64,000 nucleotides of DNA from Reticulitermes speratus (taxonomy: Eukaryota; Arthropoda; Insecta; Blattodea; Rhinotermitidae): the NCBI GenBank assembly GCA_021186555.1, contig JAJKFL010000011.1:11432001-11496000 (forward strand), read 5' to 3'. The position numbers were made by a program, and so were the translations under genes. Of this stretch, positions 24,841 to 37,504 are shown piece after piece. The notes beneath the pieces are model-generated. The model was not told the DNA's origin. It ran no database searches and saw only the letters and a list, made by a program, of their open reading frames with translations. How positions within the stretch are numbered: the first letter of the stretch is position 1; the number at the start of each line of letters is the position of its first letter.

Positions 24841-26272
24841 GGATGCTATAGGCAGTGTGTGGCGCAGAGTTTGATGACAGGTCGGGCTTTGATATGCTAT
24901 AGGATGGGTAGGCATTGTGTGGCGCAGAGTTTGATGACAGGTCTGGCTTTGATATGCTATAGGATGGGTAGGCAGTGTGTGGCTCAGAGTTTGATGACAG
25001 GTCGGGCTTTGATATGGTATAGGATGGGTAGGCATTGTGTGGCGCAGAGTTTGATGACAGGTCGGGCTTTGATTTGCTATAGGATGGGTAGGCAGTGTGT
25101 GGCGCAGAGTTTGATGACAGATCTGGCTTTGATATGCTATAGGATGGGTAGGCATTGTGTGGCGCGAGTTTGATGACAGGTCTGGCTTTGATATGCTATA
25201 GGATGGGTAGGCAGTGTGTGGCGCAGAGTTTGATGACAGGTCTGGCTTTGATATGCTATAGGACGGGTAGGCAGTGTGTGGCTCAGAGTTTGATGACAGG
25301 TCGGGCTTTGATATGCTATAGGATGGGTAGGCATTGTGTGGCGCCGAGTTTGATGACAGGTCTGGCTTTGATATGCTATAGGATGGGTAGGCAGTGTGTG
25401 GCGCAGAGTTTGATGACAGGTCGTGCTTTGATATGCTATAGGATGGGTAGGCAGTGTGTGGCGCAGAGTTTGATGACAGGTCTGGCTTTGATATGCTATA
25501 GGATGGGTAGGCAGTGTGTGGCGCAGAGTTTGATGACAGGTCTGGCTTTGATATGCTATAGGATGAGTAGGCAGTGTGTGGCGCAGAGTTTGATGACAGG
25601 TCTTGCTTTGATATGCTATAGGATGGGTAGGCAGTGTGTGACGCAGAGTTTGATGACAGGTCTGGCTTTGATATGCTATAGGATGGGTAGGCAGTGTGTG
25701 GCGCAGAGTTTGATGACAGGTCTGGCTTTGATATGCTATAGGATGAGTAGGCAGTGTGTGGCGCAGAGTTTGATGACAGGTCTTGCTTTGATATGCTATA
25801 GGATGGGTAGGCAGTGTGTGACGCAGAGTTTGATGACAGGTCTGGCTTTGATATGCTATAGGATGGGTAGGAAGTGTGTGGCGCAGAGTTTGATGACAGG
25901 TCGGGCTTTGATATGCTATAGGATGGGTAGGAAGTGTGTGGCGCAGAGTTTGATGACAGGTCGGGCTTTGATATGCTATAGGATGGGTAGGCAGTGTGTG
26001 GCGCAGAGTTTGATGACAGATCTGGCTTTGATATGCTATAGGATGGGTAGGCAGTGTGTGGCGCAGAGTTTGATGACAGATCTGGCTTTGATATGCTATA
26101 GGATGGGTAGGCAGTGTGTGGCTCAGAGTTTGATGACAGGTCGGGCTTTGATATGCTATAGGATGTGTAGGCAGTGTGTGGCGCAGAGTTTGATGACAGA
26201 TCTGGCTTTGATATGCTATAGGATGTGTAGGCAGTGTGTGGCGCAGAGTTTGATGACAGGTCGGGCTTTGAT
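24841..26272. repeat. 60-bp tandem array, 24 copies (within putative intron of GR A)
   Basis: Twenty-four copies of a 60-bp unit (GGATGGGTAGGCAGTGTGTG, GCGCAGAGTTTGATGACAGG, TCTGGCTTTGATATGCTATA). Because 60 is a multiple of three, long frames stay open on both strands, including a 386-codon one. One unit at about 25164 has lost a base, shifting the frame without consequence, which argues against coding. Units at 25561-25740 repeat in order at 25741 onward, a 180-bp higher-order unit. Confidence 0.97.
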
Positions 26273-26841
26273 ATTGGCTATTTTGAATCTTCGTTGTATA
26301 CCGCCAGAGTTCTAGTTAATTAGTCTGAAAGTTAATTAGTGTGTTGGTTAGGTCTTTTGTTCCTGATAAGTAGAATGGTAAGTGCGAATTCTTATCAAAT
26401 ATTTAATAAGAAAGTGGCTTTAATATTTATCCAAAGAGGCTTCATATTGAATATCCCCCATTTAAGTTCAAATCCCGTTGTACACCATGTTAAAAAATAA
26501 CTCTTCTTGGAAGCAGTTATATTAAATTGGACTCCTGCAGGGGTCTAAATTGCCTGGTTATTACGTTAACTGTTATTTGTATCTCTGCCGACCAGAGGGA
26601 GTAGAGAGTTGTTGAATGCAGAAATATTATGTTGTACACGGCAGCCTCTAAATCCGTGGATCAAAGCTAATAACCGCTGAGCTAGTTAAGATTCTTCCCT
26701 CCGTTTTATGAAACTGAAAGTTCATTTCCTTTTTCACAAGAGCTGCTAATGTCCTTTCCTTGAGGTATATCAACTCAGTACATAGCCTTCTTCAGTAATA
26801 TATTGTCTTAATAATTTATGTTTGTTAATTTTTACTTCTAG

Positions 26842-28164
26842 CAATAGACACCTTTGGTACAGAGACCGACATCTTCCCAATGTCGGTAAACACTATTTAC
26901 AGTGCAGTCAGCCCGCTGTATTTGGTTGCCAAGTTGCTGGGACTCGCGCCTTACACCTTGGTCAAGACGGGAACAGCTGGCTTTCCGAATACCACAAGAA
27001 AGAGTTACTTCGGGTTTTCCACTCTACATAACTATATTATGTTTGTTTACATGCTGGGATGGTTCATTTACGACCTGACTTGTGAGGCGATCTACAGATA
27101 CCCGAAGCTATCCAGCAGCAGCACTATCCCCATTATAATTCATAATGTTACGTTTGCAGGCACGTGTCTCTCAACTCTCATTTTATCTCACCGTGGAACT
27201 CTTAGAGCGTTCTGTGCGAAAATTGCATTAGTAGACCATATTCTGCTGGGCAGTGAGGCATCGTCATCTTATACGAAGACAAAATTTATTGTGGTTACTG
27301 AAATACTGATGTTATTTGTTTTTTTCAGTTGTCATGTTTATTTTTGGTCTGCATGGGATAGGCCTAGTTGTTGATTCTAAGTCTATGGCGAAACAGGCCA
27401 GCTGGAATGTTGGAGCTGCCGTAAGCACTATTATGATCATACACTACTTGGATTTTGTTTGGATTTTGAACAACAGATTTGGTAAATTGAACGCACAGCT
27501 CTCAGCAATGGCTGTTTCTGGTCTCGAAGAAGAAACATTGGTGAGTTTGTTCTCGATTTTGGATCCACCGAATAAGGGACATTTGGCAGGTGAAATCAAC
27601 TTTATAAATGGAACCCGGCTTCTCAGTATGATAGATCCTCTCTTTTTATCTCTCAGTAAGAGCAACAGCGAAGAGGTTCAGTACAGCAAGAGCCACATTT
27701 GTGCCCTGCGATTGGCACATGGTATATTATGCGACACAGTACGCACTGTAAATTCAGATTACGGGTTTCCGATTCTTTCTGAGATTTCCTATGCTTTCGT
27801 ATCTTTCGTTACGTTCAGTTATGTGGCCATGGATGCTAAAAATGATCCCAGTCTAGCTGACGTACGAGTTATAACGGATTTTTGCATTTCCTGCGCCTGC
27901 ATAATCAAGATCTTCACTATTGCTGCTTCGTGCCATGCAGTTAGTTCTGAGATATCTGCAACATCAAGAATTGTGCAGAAGTTGCTGTCACCAAGGCACA
28001 TCAGAGCCGATACGCTTGCAGAACTTCAGTTCTTCTCCCAGCAACTCTGGAATAACGATCCCAGATTTACAGCTTTCGGATTCTTTGAACTGAACTTAAA
28101 TCTGTGCTGTAGCGTCGCTGGAACTGCCACTACGTATATTGTTGTGCTGCTTCAATTGAAGTGA
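26842..28164 (+). CDS. Gustatory receptor A (insect GR family), one frameshift
   Basis: Likely a seven-transmembrane ligand-gated chemoreceptor of gustatory neurons. A 3' splice site (TTTTTACTTCTAG) ends at 26841. The chosen start is ATG at 26880, giving MSVNTIYSAVSPLYLVAKLL and GLAPY, the usual GR N-terminus (LxPLYxxxKxLGLxPY). Hydrophobic segments fall near residues 48-65, 83-101, 135-155, 170-190, 275-300, 315-335 and 400-425. The C-terminal exon carries AFGFFELNLNLCCSVAGT then TYIVVLLQLK, the TYhhhhhQF signature with L for F. The frame shifts by one base at the seven-T run 27319-27325; correcting it gives about 427 residues, a normal GR length. No other stop is present. It is the most diverged of the four paralogues. 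It could be a pseudogene, or the extra T could be a sequencing error. Confidence 0.85.
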
Positions 28165-28890
28165 ATTTGGGTAGGAAAACGTAAAACATCCCAAACACTG
28201 TTAATGAAATCTCTTGGGATTTGTACACATGGCGAAAGTCACTGGAGCCTCAACAGCTAACAATTTAGGATTCTATATATATATATATATCGCTTTTTGA
28301 TTATTTGCACAAGACCTGTCACATTTCTTTTCTGTTTCAAGCGCTGCTGTTTTAAGACAAATAGAGCACTGAAGGAACACGAAACCTGGTTCTGTGATGG
28401 TCAGAAAATAAAATTGGTGTTTTGACTGTCTTCTGTGGTGTTACCCTTGACAGTATAGTAGGGCGGAAGAAGTATACGTCTAGAGTAAGCGTGAAAGGTG
28501 GCCAGACTTTGGTAGATGTTGATAAATGCTTAACCTTAACACCTGACTGACGTAAAGGTTAGGATTGTAGAGATTGTATATGAAATTGAATGTGAGGCGA
28601 GATTGTACGGGGTGTGGGGGGGGGGGGGGTGTGGAGGGCGTCGGAAACAATGTATGGGATCCTGAGGAGATTTTGTAAGAAAGCTATTAAGGTACTATAT
28701 ATGCTGCGAATGGAATCTTTAAATTGGTGTTGGATAGGGAATGTAGAAGGGGTAAGATATTACTTTGGCAGCAAAGTATTGGTGAAGAATTAGGCACATG
28801 GGTTATAGTGAAATAGTAATGTGCTGTTACGAATGGCAGGTAGATAATAATAAATTTGGAATTTGGGCCAAAAGGAGAATTAGAAAAAAT
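28165..28890. other. 3' flank of GR A, no further gene
   Basis: Contains a short TA run (28277-28291) and a poly-G tract (about 28617-28630). It shows no obvious similarity to the 3' flanks of genes B, C and D. Confidence 0.45.
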
Positions 28891-28891
28891 T

Positions 28892-28978
28892 GATGAAATC
28901 TTCGGTCGTCTGGTGTTTTGCGCGGCGTCATGTGGTCCACGACGCCGCGTAATACCCCAGACGACCGCAGATTTCTTC
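28892..28978. repeat. GC-rich near-perfect inverted repeat (hairpin)
   Basis: The left arm 28892-28929 and right arm 28941-28978 are each about 38 nt and share GAAATC..CGGTCGTCTGG and CGCGGCGTC blocks, with about five mismatches. They are separated by an 11-nt loop. The GC-rich stem stands out from its AT-rich surroundings. It could be a foldback element or a remnant with terminal repeats; I cannot name the family. Confidence 0.85.
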
Positions 28979-31489
28979 AACATCGCGGCGGAAGCCTAAA
29001 ATCAAGGTTAGAAAAATTTGGTTTTGAATTGATCTGGTAAAACCCGCATGAGGAAAGTGCAAAGCGAGCGTGCACGTTTATTAACTTTAGCTGTCGTGAT
29101 ATAAACAGACATCTTGACCTAGCGAATGTAAGGGCTAAACTGTCATTAGTTGCTTTAATTGTATATGGAAGTTCACTGAGGAAGGAGAATTATGTAACTC
29201 ACTGTTCTTGAAAGGAGTGAGATGGTGTAGTTCAGAACGGGGATGTAGAAACTGGTGGAACTAGGGAGTGGGGTGGAGGGGGAAATTTCCCCTAAATTTT
29301 AAGGAGGAGAATGGCAGTCACATCTAAAATGTCCTGAAACATACAGGCGGAGAGAATAATTTATGAGCATAAATTGCTGTTTGTTTGTGAGGACGGAGCA
29401 TATCAGGAATTTGTAATGTGCACCGAGAACTACCGACTGATTTAAGAAAACTTTTATATAAGACCAGATGTAAGTTTGAAAACCAAATGAGGAAAATGGT
29501 ACTAAAAGCAGAAGTGGCGAGTGTACTCGTATTACTGGTGTAAACATCGTACATGAGACTAATTGCAGTAAACACTGCTTGGTAAAGTGTAGTGTTAAAT
29601 AATTATATGTGGGCTGCTGACTGCAAAAACCTGGTGTTTTGGGGTGCAGCTTCTGTACTCGTGGTTCAACTAACAAACACAGCAACAAAAGGTTTATTAT
29701 TATTGATTGCTAATGAGTTGAACACAGTGGCCTGCTCTGGTAAGAATTTATTGCACCCGTGTGAATTATCCGTGTGGTTTTTACCTTGCAAACTAGTGAA
29801 AGCTAGTGGAGTTCTCAGCTGCTGGCTGTAACGTGTTGTAATTGCATGAATACGTAGTTAGAGTGAATTATAATAGGCTTAAAACAGCAACAGATAATGT
29901 TGCATGCGGTGTACATATCAGAGACCTTTCTCCGCCCACGATCATATTTCTTGGCTGGCTTTATCAGAAACGTCTGACACAGAAGTGAGGTCTGTGTTAT
30001 AGCTCACCCTGCTGTCATGTTTCACGTGGAGCTGTCACTGTTAATGCAATGTTACCGTGGCCGGCCTGTCCTAATGTGAATTGTTCGTAATTCACTTCTA
30101 TCTCGCCACTGAAGTGGCATATGGCCAACGTTTTAACAATGAAAATAAAAAATAATGGTAATACGCTAATTTATGCATGGTACTATCTATGCTGCTAGAC
30201 CCTACTGTTAAAAAGTATAAGAGGAGGAAATTAAAGAACTGGGTGAATTTGGCACGGAATATTAATAAAATGTATGCAGAGTTTCTGAAAGATAATGAAG
30301 AAAGTATCGCATTAACAAGGGGAGTGATGTCAGTACTGTGTTATGTCTTCAGGAATCATAATAGCAGGAAACATTTCTTCTTGAAATAAAAATTGTGTCT
30401 TGTTGGCTGTACATATCACAAGACGGATTTTATGTTATAAATAGGAGAGTATTCGTAATTTGTTCTTGAGAAAATTACAAATAAATGTATACAGGAAACT
30501 GGTTTTAAGTGAGATTGTTAAATAATAATAAAAACAAGAAGAGGAAAAACAAGGAGAACAACACCACCCCAAAAGAACAGGAAAACAAAACAAAACAAAA
30601 ACAAAGCAAAGAACAAGAGGAAAGAACATGGGAATATTTGATCATCAACACAAAAATCGGGAATTCGGGTAAATACTGGATACCGCGATGTACATTCACC
30701 ACCTTGTAGTTATTTGTCACAGGTGTAATTGTTACAGATAATATCTCACTGCAAAGTCTATTCTGATGCACGTTTGTCAAATTTATGTGAAAAAGGGAGG
30801 CGCGCAGACAATAATAGTAACAATATAGCGTGAGAATTCTGTATAACAGATTTAATATAAAGAATTGAAGATTATGATCTACCGCTCTCGGAAATACTCC
30901 CTTCTATTGCGAGAAGCACACTTGTTTTTCTTCAGTAGCAAATGGAAATCTTTTCTCTGTAACATATCCCAAAAAGAACCCGTAAACACGCACCGATTCA
31001 CGTGTAAGGTTCTAGCTTTGAGATGTGATTGAAAGCGCACAGTTTTATATCATTACCGACTGTAAATTCGCCTTTTTATCACAAATTGTAAGCTCTAGTT
31101 ATGACAAACGTTCATCAGATGATTCTGCGAATGCCAAATTTTCTCTTTCTAACATTATTTTCGGGTGAAATTTTTAATGCATTCCTCACATCTAAAACAA
31201 TTAAATAAGCACTTCTTCTTCCTCTCCTCTCAGGCACTACACACCATTAGTCCCGGCCTCTGGCCTCTGCCCATTGTCTTCAGATCCTTTTCGACCTCAT
31301 CAGTCGATCTTCTTTCGTGGCAGTCACTATTTGTTTTGGCATTATTTCTTTATTCCTTCTTGCAGTATATCCATGCCATCTTAATCTGAGAGATTTTATA
31401 AATTCTACAATGTCTCCAGTTTCCAAGAAGGTATTATTTATTTCAAGGTTTGAATATTTCTAGTGATAAAGAAATCTCAGGCATTAGTA
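28979..31489. other. No gene recognised
   Basis: About 2.5 kb of AT-rich sequence with an A-rich stretch at 30520-30620. Frames up to 129 codons (29299-29688, minus) have no recognised motif. Confidence 0.45.
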
Positions 31490-32115
31490 AAAACTTGTCT
31501 GGACTTGTGAACAATATTTGCTGTTTGTACAGTTCCCACTAGTGTCACGTTTACTGCTACATTGAGTAATGTTGCCGACAGTGAGTTGCCCTGTTTTATT
31601 CCTGTCGATATACACGTAGTCCTTGTTTTACGCCCGTTTGTTTTACACCTTTTTGCTTTAAGGCCCCTTTCCAATTTACACCAATTCTTATTTTGAGCTC
31701 TCTCATTTTCAGTTTAACGACTTTGGGCTGACTGCATTCTATCACGCTAATCCCGTATTTCTGATGGGAACATCATTTTTGACTTACGCCTTTTTGATTT
31801 ATGCCCACACTTTCAGGAGAAAAATTAGGGTGTAAAGCAAGGACTTGGTGTATTAAAAAATCTGATACTGTTATTTGATATGAATACTTCAGACACATTA
31901 ACATTAATATGTTCTTTATTAGCTTTATTACTTTTGTGGTATTCAATAAAATTCTAAAGCTACTTATACTGTCGAAAGCTTCTCTGAAGTCAGTAAATAG
32001 CCTTTGTTAGTGTGTATTACGCTCATAGCACTTTTCTGCCATTTGCCTCATCACAAATTCTGATGAATGGTACTTCTGTCTGGACGAAATCTGACACAAT
32101 TCGTATGTAAGATTG
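31490..32115 (-). pseudogene. LINE reverse transcriptase remnant
   Basis: Read on the minus strand, in order: near 32100 a degenerate ExxRQKYHSSEFVMRQMAEK then CYERNTH, matching the RxGRSTxDQIFxLRQxxEKC region; near 31960 FTDFREAFDSI, matching catalytic motif A (FxDFxxAFDSV); near 31580 GIKQGNSLSATLLN, matching the G(L/I)xQGDxLSxxLFN motif. The YADD catalytic motif is not recognisable downstream. Stops and frameshifts separate all blocks. Motif order establishes an RT fragment; the clade is not determined. Confidence 0.75.
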
Positions 32116-32669
32116 AGCAAAGAAATCCCTTAAATTTATGACATTGTAATTTTTCTTAAAAAACTGGACATATTAAACCTTCCTTACATTCATCTGGCAT
32201 ACTTAGTATGCACTGCGTTGTATATAATAGCTAATTATAAATGTACTGATATTAAAGTACTTAGTTTAGTGACAGTCATTTGCGTGTGTTAATTTACGGA
32301 CAGTTTTGTTACTAACCGCTAAAAGGCAACAAATATTTTGATCAAAACTTTACGTTCTTTGCTTGTAACTTCAGTTCCTTTGCGTATTGCTGTGCTAGGA
32401 CACAAGCAGACGAAAGGATCAGACCATGTCAAGGTCACAGAGCTCCGTGCATTTCGTTTTGTTACGACTTATTCATGTGTGGTTCATTTAACGGCACTGT
32501 TAATAGCGGAGTGAATAATGAATGATTGGCTGTCGAATGGAGGGAATGACAAAGGACCTGAAACCTCAGACGTAGTGTTGTCATCTGCATACAGTGCACC
32601 CCGCACACAAGCTGGACATTCTACAGACTGACAGAACTGATATGCCGATTGAAATGCTTTCGGTAAGCA

Positions 32670-32804
32670 TACGTACACTACATACATACATACATACATA
32701 TATATGTATACATGCCTACACATACATACATGCATGCATGCATACATACATACACATACATATACATACATATATACATATACATACATACATGCATGCA
32801 TACG

Positions 32805-32835
<31 letters not shown>

Positions 32836-33040
32836 GTATACATGCATACACATACATACATGCATGCATGCATACATACATCCATATATGCACATACATA
32901 CATATACATACATATATACATATACATACATGCATGCATGCATACGTACATACATATATATATATGTATACATGCATACATATACATACATACATACATG
33001 CTTGCATACGTACATACATACATACATACATAATCTTATA
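32670..33040. repeat. (ACAT)n microsatellite at left edge of the segmental duplication
   Basis: Imperfect CATACATA run with ATGC and ATAT interruptions. Its right end joins GATATCAGGCCATATTACCC, which also follows the microsatellite at 43475, so it marks the left boundary of duplication unit 1. Confidence 0.95.
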
Positions 33041-33324
33041 CATACGATATCAGGCCATATTACCCACATGTGCCAGACAGGTTAAATAAACTAAGAAATG
33101 CTTTGAAATCCATCGCAACTGGTAAGAAATTTGAAGTAGGAGAATATAATGCAGTGATAGCGAAATGGAAGGAAACATATATAAAGCTGATTGTAACATG
33201 TCATGTAAAAATTTGGAGGAGATTTTTTAAGACAGGCTGAGAAAAATTACAAAAATTAAGAGTGGCGATGGACGCTACTTTCCGAGATGCAAAAGTGTCG
33301 CAGTAAACATTACAAGAATTCCTT

Positions 33325-33750
33325 AACAGAGAAGTCATAGTGAACAGTGGACAATGCCTTAACAAAGAGGTCATAGTGAACAGTGGACAATGCCTTAACA
33401 GAGAGGTCATAGTGAACAGTGGACAATGCCTTAACAGAGAGGTCATAGTGAACAGTGGACAATGCCTTAACAAGAGGTCATAGTGAACAGTGGACAATGC
33501 CTTAACAGAGAGGTCATAGTGAACAGTGGACAATGCCTTAACAGAGAGGTCATAGTGAACAGTGGACAATGCCTTAACAAAGAGGTCATAGTGAACAGTG
33601 GACAATGCCTTAACAGAGAGGTCATAGTGAACAGTGGACAATGCCTTAACAGAGAGGTCATAGTGAACAGTGGACAATGCCTTAACAGAGAGGTCATAGT
33701 GAACAGTGGACAATGCCTTAACAGAGAGGTCATAGTGAACAGTGGACAAT
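33325..33750. repeat. 36-bp tandem array, about 12 copies
   Basis: Unit AACAGAGAGGTCATAGTGAA, CAGTGGACAATGCCTT. The period is a multiple of three, so minus- and plus-strand frames stay open (repeating NREVIVNSGQCL). One unit at about 33470 has lost a base. The corresponding array in the right copy is organised differently. Confidence 0.96.
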
Positions 33751-34287
33751 TCAAAAGGAAGCCCAAAACTTTCCTTCAACTCTTCATAATTATTAGTAAA
33801 AGTAAAAGGACGTAAGCGGTGCCTGAAGAAGACAGAAACCTGCTGCCTGACGTGAAACCCACAGATATTTTATAAACATATAAACTTGTATTTGCATCGG
33901 TGTTTGTTTGACGACAGCCAAACACAAATACATACACTCGCACGCCTTCCTTATACGCGTATATGTTATTTTTAAAGGGGTGCTATGTTTGAGGTGCATG
34001 TTGAAACTGCTTTATCTCAATGCCGGGAAATACACAAATTAGAGTATTGCTGCCCTTGGGATAGTGCTGTTAGGAGACAAACATCCTGTCATTTCATTTG
34101 AACATTGCGTGACACTAGTTACACCTTACGCACGGACTGTGTACTTGAAACGCCCTAGTGGTGTTTTGTACAAATTGTTGTCTATCATTGTTTTAAATTA
34201 CAGTTTATATTAAAGTCGAGTGACGTATTGAAAGCTGCATAAGTACTCTGTTCCAATTAGTTGACCCTCGTTACTTCGCGATATTTC

Positions 34288-34322
34288 AGTTAGTTGGTAA
34301 ATAAACTCGGAAGAGACTCAGG
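34288..34322 (+). promoter_or_regulatory. Putative start and 35-nt first exon of GR B
   Basis: The arthropod initiator-like TTTCAGTTAGTTGG (A at 34288) is followed 35 nt later by a strong donor, AGG/GTGAGT (34323). The same element occurs at 44829-44863 and 55250-55284, each exactly 35 nt long. The exon has no ATG and an in-frame TAA, so it would be 5' UTR. Splicing to the acceptor at 36175 gives an intron of about 1.85 kb. Inferred from conservation; no transcript evidence. Confidence 0.55.
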
Positions 34323-34837
34323 GTGAGTTCGTCGTTATAATATAGAGTGTGTGTTCAGAAGCAGGCCTGTCACGGTGCGTAAGCGTGAAGCATCCAGTAT
34401 TACGATAAACTGCTCCATTGATAACCTACAGGTGTGTTCCAACAAACTCATAGCTGTTACACTAACATATGTAAGTGCTGTATGTTTCAAAGCTTTCATG
34501 ACAAATACATTGAAATGTCTCAGACAATCAGTAGCGTCAAAATTTTGTTCGAAACTAATTATCCGGAAACCATCTCAGCCTCCATTGACGTGAATGGTGG
34601 AAACAGATGTGTGGGAATCGTCAGCTTTAACCCAATGTTGGTGTACCTGATCGTCCTGCTTTACTGATTATGGGCGTGTCCGGAGACGGTCTGACTGTAC
34701 TTAATTCTTATATCTGATTACCACGCAGATTTGAGTCCAATAAGTAAGTAGGGAGATGCAGCAAGAATAACCTAAAATGGTTGTGAACCTTTCTGAATCT
34801 CCCGGATGAAATGGTTACGCAGCCAGATTTCTGGATT

Positions 34838-34960
34838 ACACTGCCACTCTTCTGTTTCTGGCACTTTCTGCACTCAGTCTGCACTCTTCTGTTTCTGGCA
34901 CTTTCTGCACTCAGTCTGCACTCTTCTGTTTTCTGGCACTTTGTTTGTGCACTCAGTCTG
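34838..34960. repeat. Short minisatellite, about 3 copies
   Basis: Repeats of CTCTTCTGTTTCTGGCACTT, TCTGCACTCAGTCTGCA in the GR B intron. The counterpart at about 45388-45500 has different small deletions. Confidence 0.85.
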
Positions 34961-35469
34961 CACCCCGCGAAATAAGGCTGGTCTTAAGTCATTGCAGCAG
35001 GTAGCACACGTTACACTGACTGATAATTTACCTGTTAGTACGCCTTGAAACTACCCACTTCATAAAGAAATCAAAATCATTGGCGATAATGTAGTCGCTT
35101 CAAAAGCTGTACGTATCACCGCTGTAGCAAATTAGAAAGTCATTCTGTTGACGGGGGCAGGGCAGGTAATGGTATGGAAGGAATGTTAAAATGAAAGATG
35201 TTATATTTGGTTATGTACCTGATTTTACTGTATGTACTAATAAGAAGGTGTAAACCCAAAACGTTATGCGTAGTCACTAACAGTACACAAATTCCTAGTC
35301 ATCGATTATAACCAAAAATCAACTTAAACTTGATCTTTCTTATCTGTTTTAATATTCAAATAGTGTGGAAAATAATTGCATATCATATTTTAAAATCAAT
35401 GTGTTTAATATGATCTATATAATTTAATAAATAATAAATTTTACATTATCTTCACCGTGCATTTTTAAC

Positions 35470-35747
35470 AAATCACAAATTACACACCAACGAAATCCAC
35501 GATATTTTTTCCCTTTTTTAATCTTCAACCCCTACATATGTTTCAACCCTTACAGGGTCATCTTCAAGGGGCTCGTAGTCTACATTTACTTTGCAATCCA
35601 TTGTTGGATATAACAATGAATGCAAAGTAAATGTAGACTACGAGCCCCCTGAAGATGACCCTGTAGGGGTTAAAACATATGTAGGGGTTGAAGAATAAAA
35701 AAGTGAAAAAATATAGTGCATTTCGTTGGTGTGTGATTTGTGATTTA
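35470..35747. mobile_element. Foldback (inverted-repeat) element in GR B intron
   Basis: Arms of about 115 nt: the left begins AAATCACAAATTACACACCA and the right ends TGGTGTGTGATTTGTGATTT. Inside are CTACATATGTTTCAACCC and its inverse, plus CTCGTAGTCTACATTTACTT and its inverse, around a loop of about 25 nt. The second copy is at 46005-46284. No coding capacity. Confidence 0.9.
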
Positions 35748-36175
35748 ATAACTAATATTTGTCTATGGTCCTGTTTTTCTTCTCAGGGAAAAATAATCAT
35801 GTTAATATCGTTACTATGGTGCACCCATTTTCATGAAAATCTTGAGCAGGTGGCAATCTGCATACATCAGAACATCCTGGTGATTGTCAGTTGACAGCAG
35901 CATATAGGAGAATGTTATAATAAACAAATACCTTACAGAATTGATGTGTAATTTGTTGGTTTTTGGTGATAAGTCATTTAACCGAAACTCGTTGCAACAT
36001 ATCATTATGTTTGTGGTACTCGAGTCCCGTACTGATGCCTTTGCAGGCTCAGTATCTGACAGCGATGATACACAACACATTTAAGATGCTTTAAACCGCA
36101 TAAATCTATTTCATTTGGGACCAGTCAATTTTTTACAACTTTTAATGTACTTCGTATGCACTTTTTTATTTTTAG

Positions 36176-37504
36176 TCACAAGGATTCTGTGGTAGAAAGG
36201 AACACGATTTGGCCATGTCCTGCATTTACGTCACCCTCAGCCCACTGTACTTCTTCTCCAAGGTACTGGGACTTGCGCCATATCCTCGTGGGAAGACCGG
36301 AACTGCCATTCCGGATGTCACCAAAAACAGCCCTTCTGTTTTTTCCACTCTGCATAACTACATTGTGTTTGTTTACATGTTGGCCTGGTTTATTTTTGAC
36401 ATGACCTGGCAGTCGATTTACAGATACCCTAATCTGTCGAGCAGAAAAGTTATTCCAATCGTACTTCGACACAGCACCTTCACAGGTGCATGTCTGGTAG
36501 CTCTGATCCTCTGTCACCGCGGCAGTCTTAGAAAATTTTGCTCCAAAATTGCATTGGTGGACAAGGTTTTACTGGGCAAAAGTTCACAATCGCGTTACAA
36601 GAAGACGAGATTATTACTGATCATAGGTGTGTTGATGCTGTTAATTTCTTCGATGTTTAATAGCCCTCCCTGATATTATTGGACGAAGAATGGATTTAAT
36701 ATCGATAATGAGAATGTCCGGCTTTATTTTTGGAGGAGCCATTTTTACAGTGACCATTGCACAGTATATCGTTTATATTTGGATACTGAAGAGCAGATTC
36801 AGCAATATAAACTCACATCTGTCGGCATTGATTGTTTGTGAAAATGAAAAAGAGCATTTGGACACGTTTGTCTTTATATTGCCTCGACAGAATAAGGTGG
36901 ATAGTGCAGACACAGTATTTTATGCAAATGGTGATCAGAGTATAAAAAAGGCAGATTATTTGGTCCCATCTCTAAAGAAAATGAGAAACGTACTGTTTCA
37001 GCATGACAGACGTTACATTCGTGCTTTGCGTCAGACACATGGGATATTATGCGATGTAATTCAGATGATAAATTCAGATTTTGGGCTTCAGATCCTGCTC
37101 ATTATATCCTATGCCTTTATATCCTTTGTCATGTTCACTTTCCTTGCTATGGATGCTGAACATGGCGTCAGCGTGGCTGACTGTAACGAGGAAGAGTCAT
37201 GTGTCAGGGTTCTGATGAATTTCTGCATTTCTTGCACTTGCATCATCAAGGTTATGTCCATCGCTGTGACCTGCCATGTGGCCAGTGCTGAGGCATCTCG
37301 AACTTCAACAGTTGTTCATAAATTACTCTCACAAGCACCTGTCAGTTCCGACACGAATGCAGAACTTCAGTTGTTCTCGCAGCAACTGTGGAATATCGAT
37401 ACTAAGTTCACAGCTTTCGGATTTTTGAACTGAACTTAAATCTGTTATGTAGCGTCGCTGGAACTGCCACTACGTATATTGTTGTGCTGCTTCAGTTGAA
37501 ATAA
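36176..37504 (+). CDS. Gustatory receptor B, two single-base frameshifts
   Basis: Insect GR-family chemoreceptor. The acceptor TTTTATTTTTAG ends at 36175. ATG at 36209 gives MSCIYVTLSPLYFFSKVLGL, APYP. The N-terminal frame runs to about 36655. An extra base at about 36653 (CGATGTTT versus CGTGCTT in gene C) shifts the frame, and the rest runs from 36690 with MDLISIMRMSG. A T missing from the run at 37422-37426 causes a stop at 37431-37433 just before the ELNLNLLC..TYIVVLLQLK terminus. With both corrected the protein is 431 residues, a usual GR length with seven hydrophobic segments. The last codon and stop read AAATAA, overlapping an AATAAA hexamer. No other defect is seen, so functional status is open. 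Confidence 0.85.

Noticed and set aside
25155..26315. 386-codon open frame with 20-residue repeats
   Set aside because: It lies wholly in a 60-bp tandem array whose period keeps all frames open on both strands. A one-base loss in one unit shifts the frame, and no signal sequence, domain or gene context supports a protein.
32484..33089. Overlapping frames rich in Y/T/H/I or M/Y/V/C
   Set aside because: Six-frame translations of an ACAT microsatellite; the same appears at 40.5 and 43.3 kb.
33201..33815. Long frames on both strands with 12-residue repeats
   Set aside because: By-product of the 36-bp array; the paralogous array in the other duplicate has a different unit and breaks the frames.
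34515..34667. 50-codon frame kept open in both GR introns (also 45058-45210)
   Set aside because: The two copies are a recent duplication with only two differences in it, so conservation is uninformative. It has no counterpart in gene D and lies in a presumed intron.
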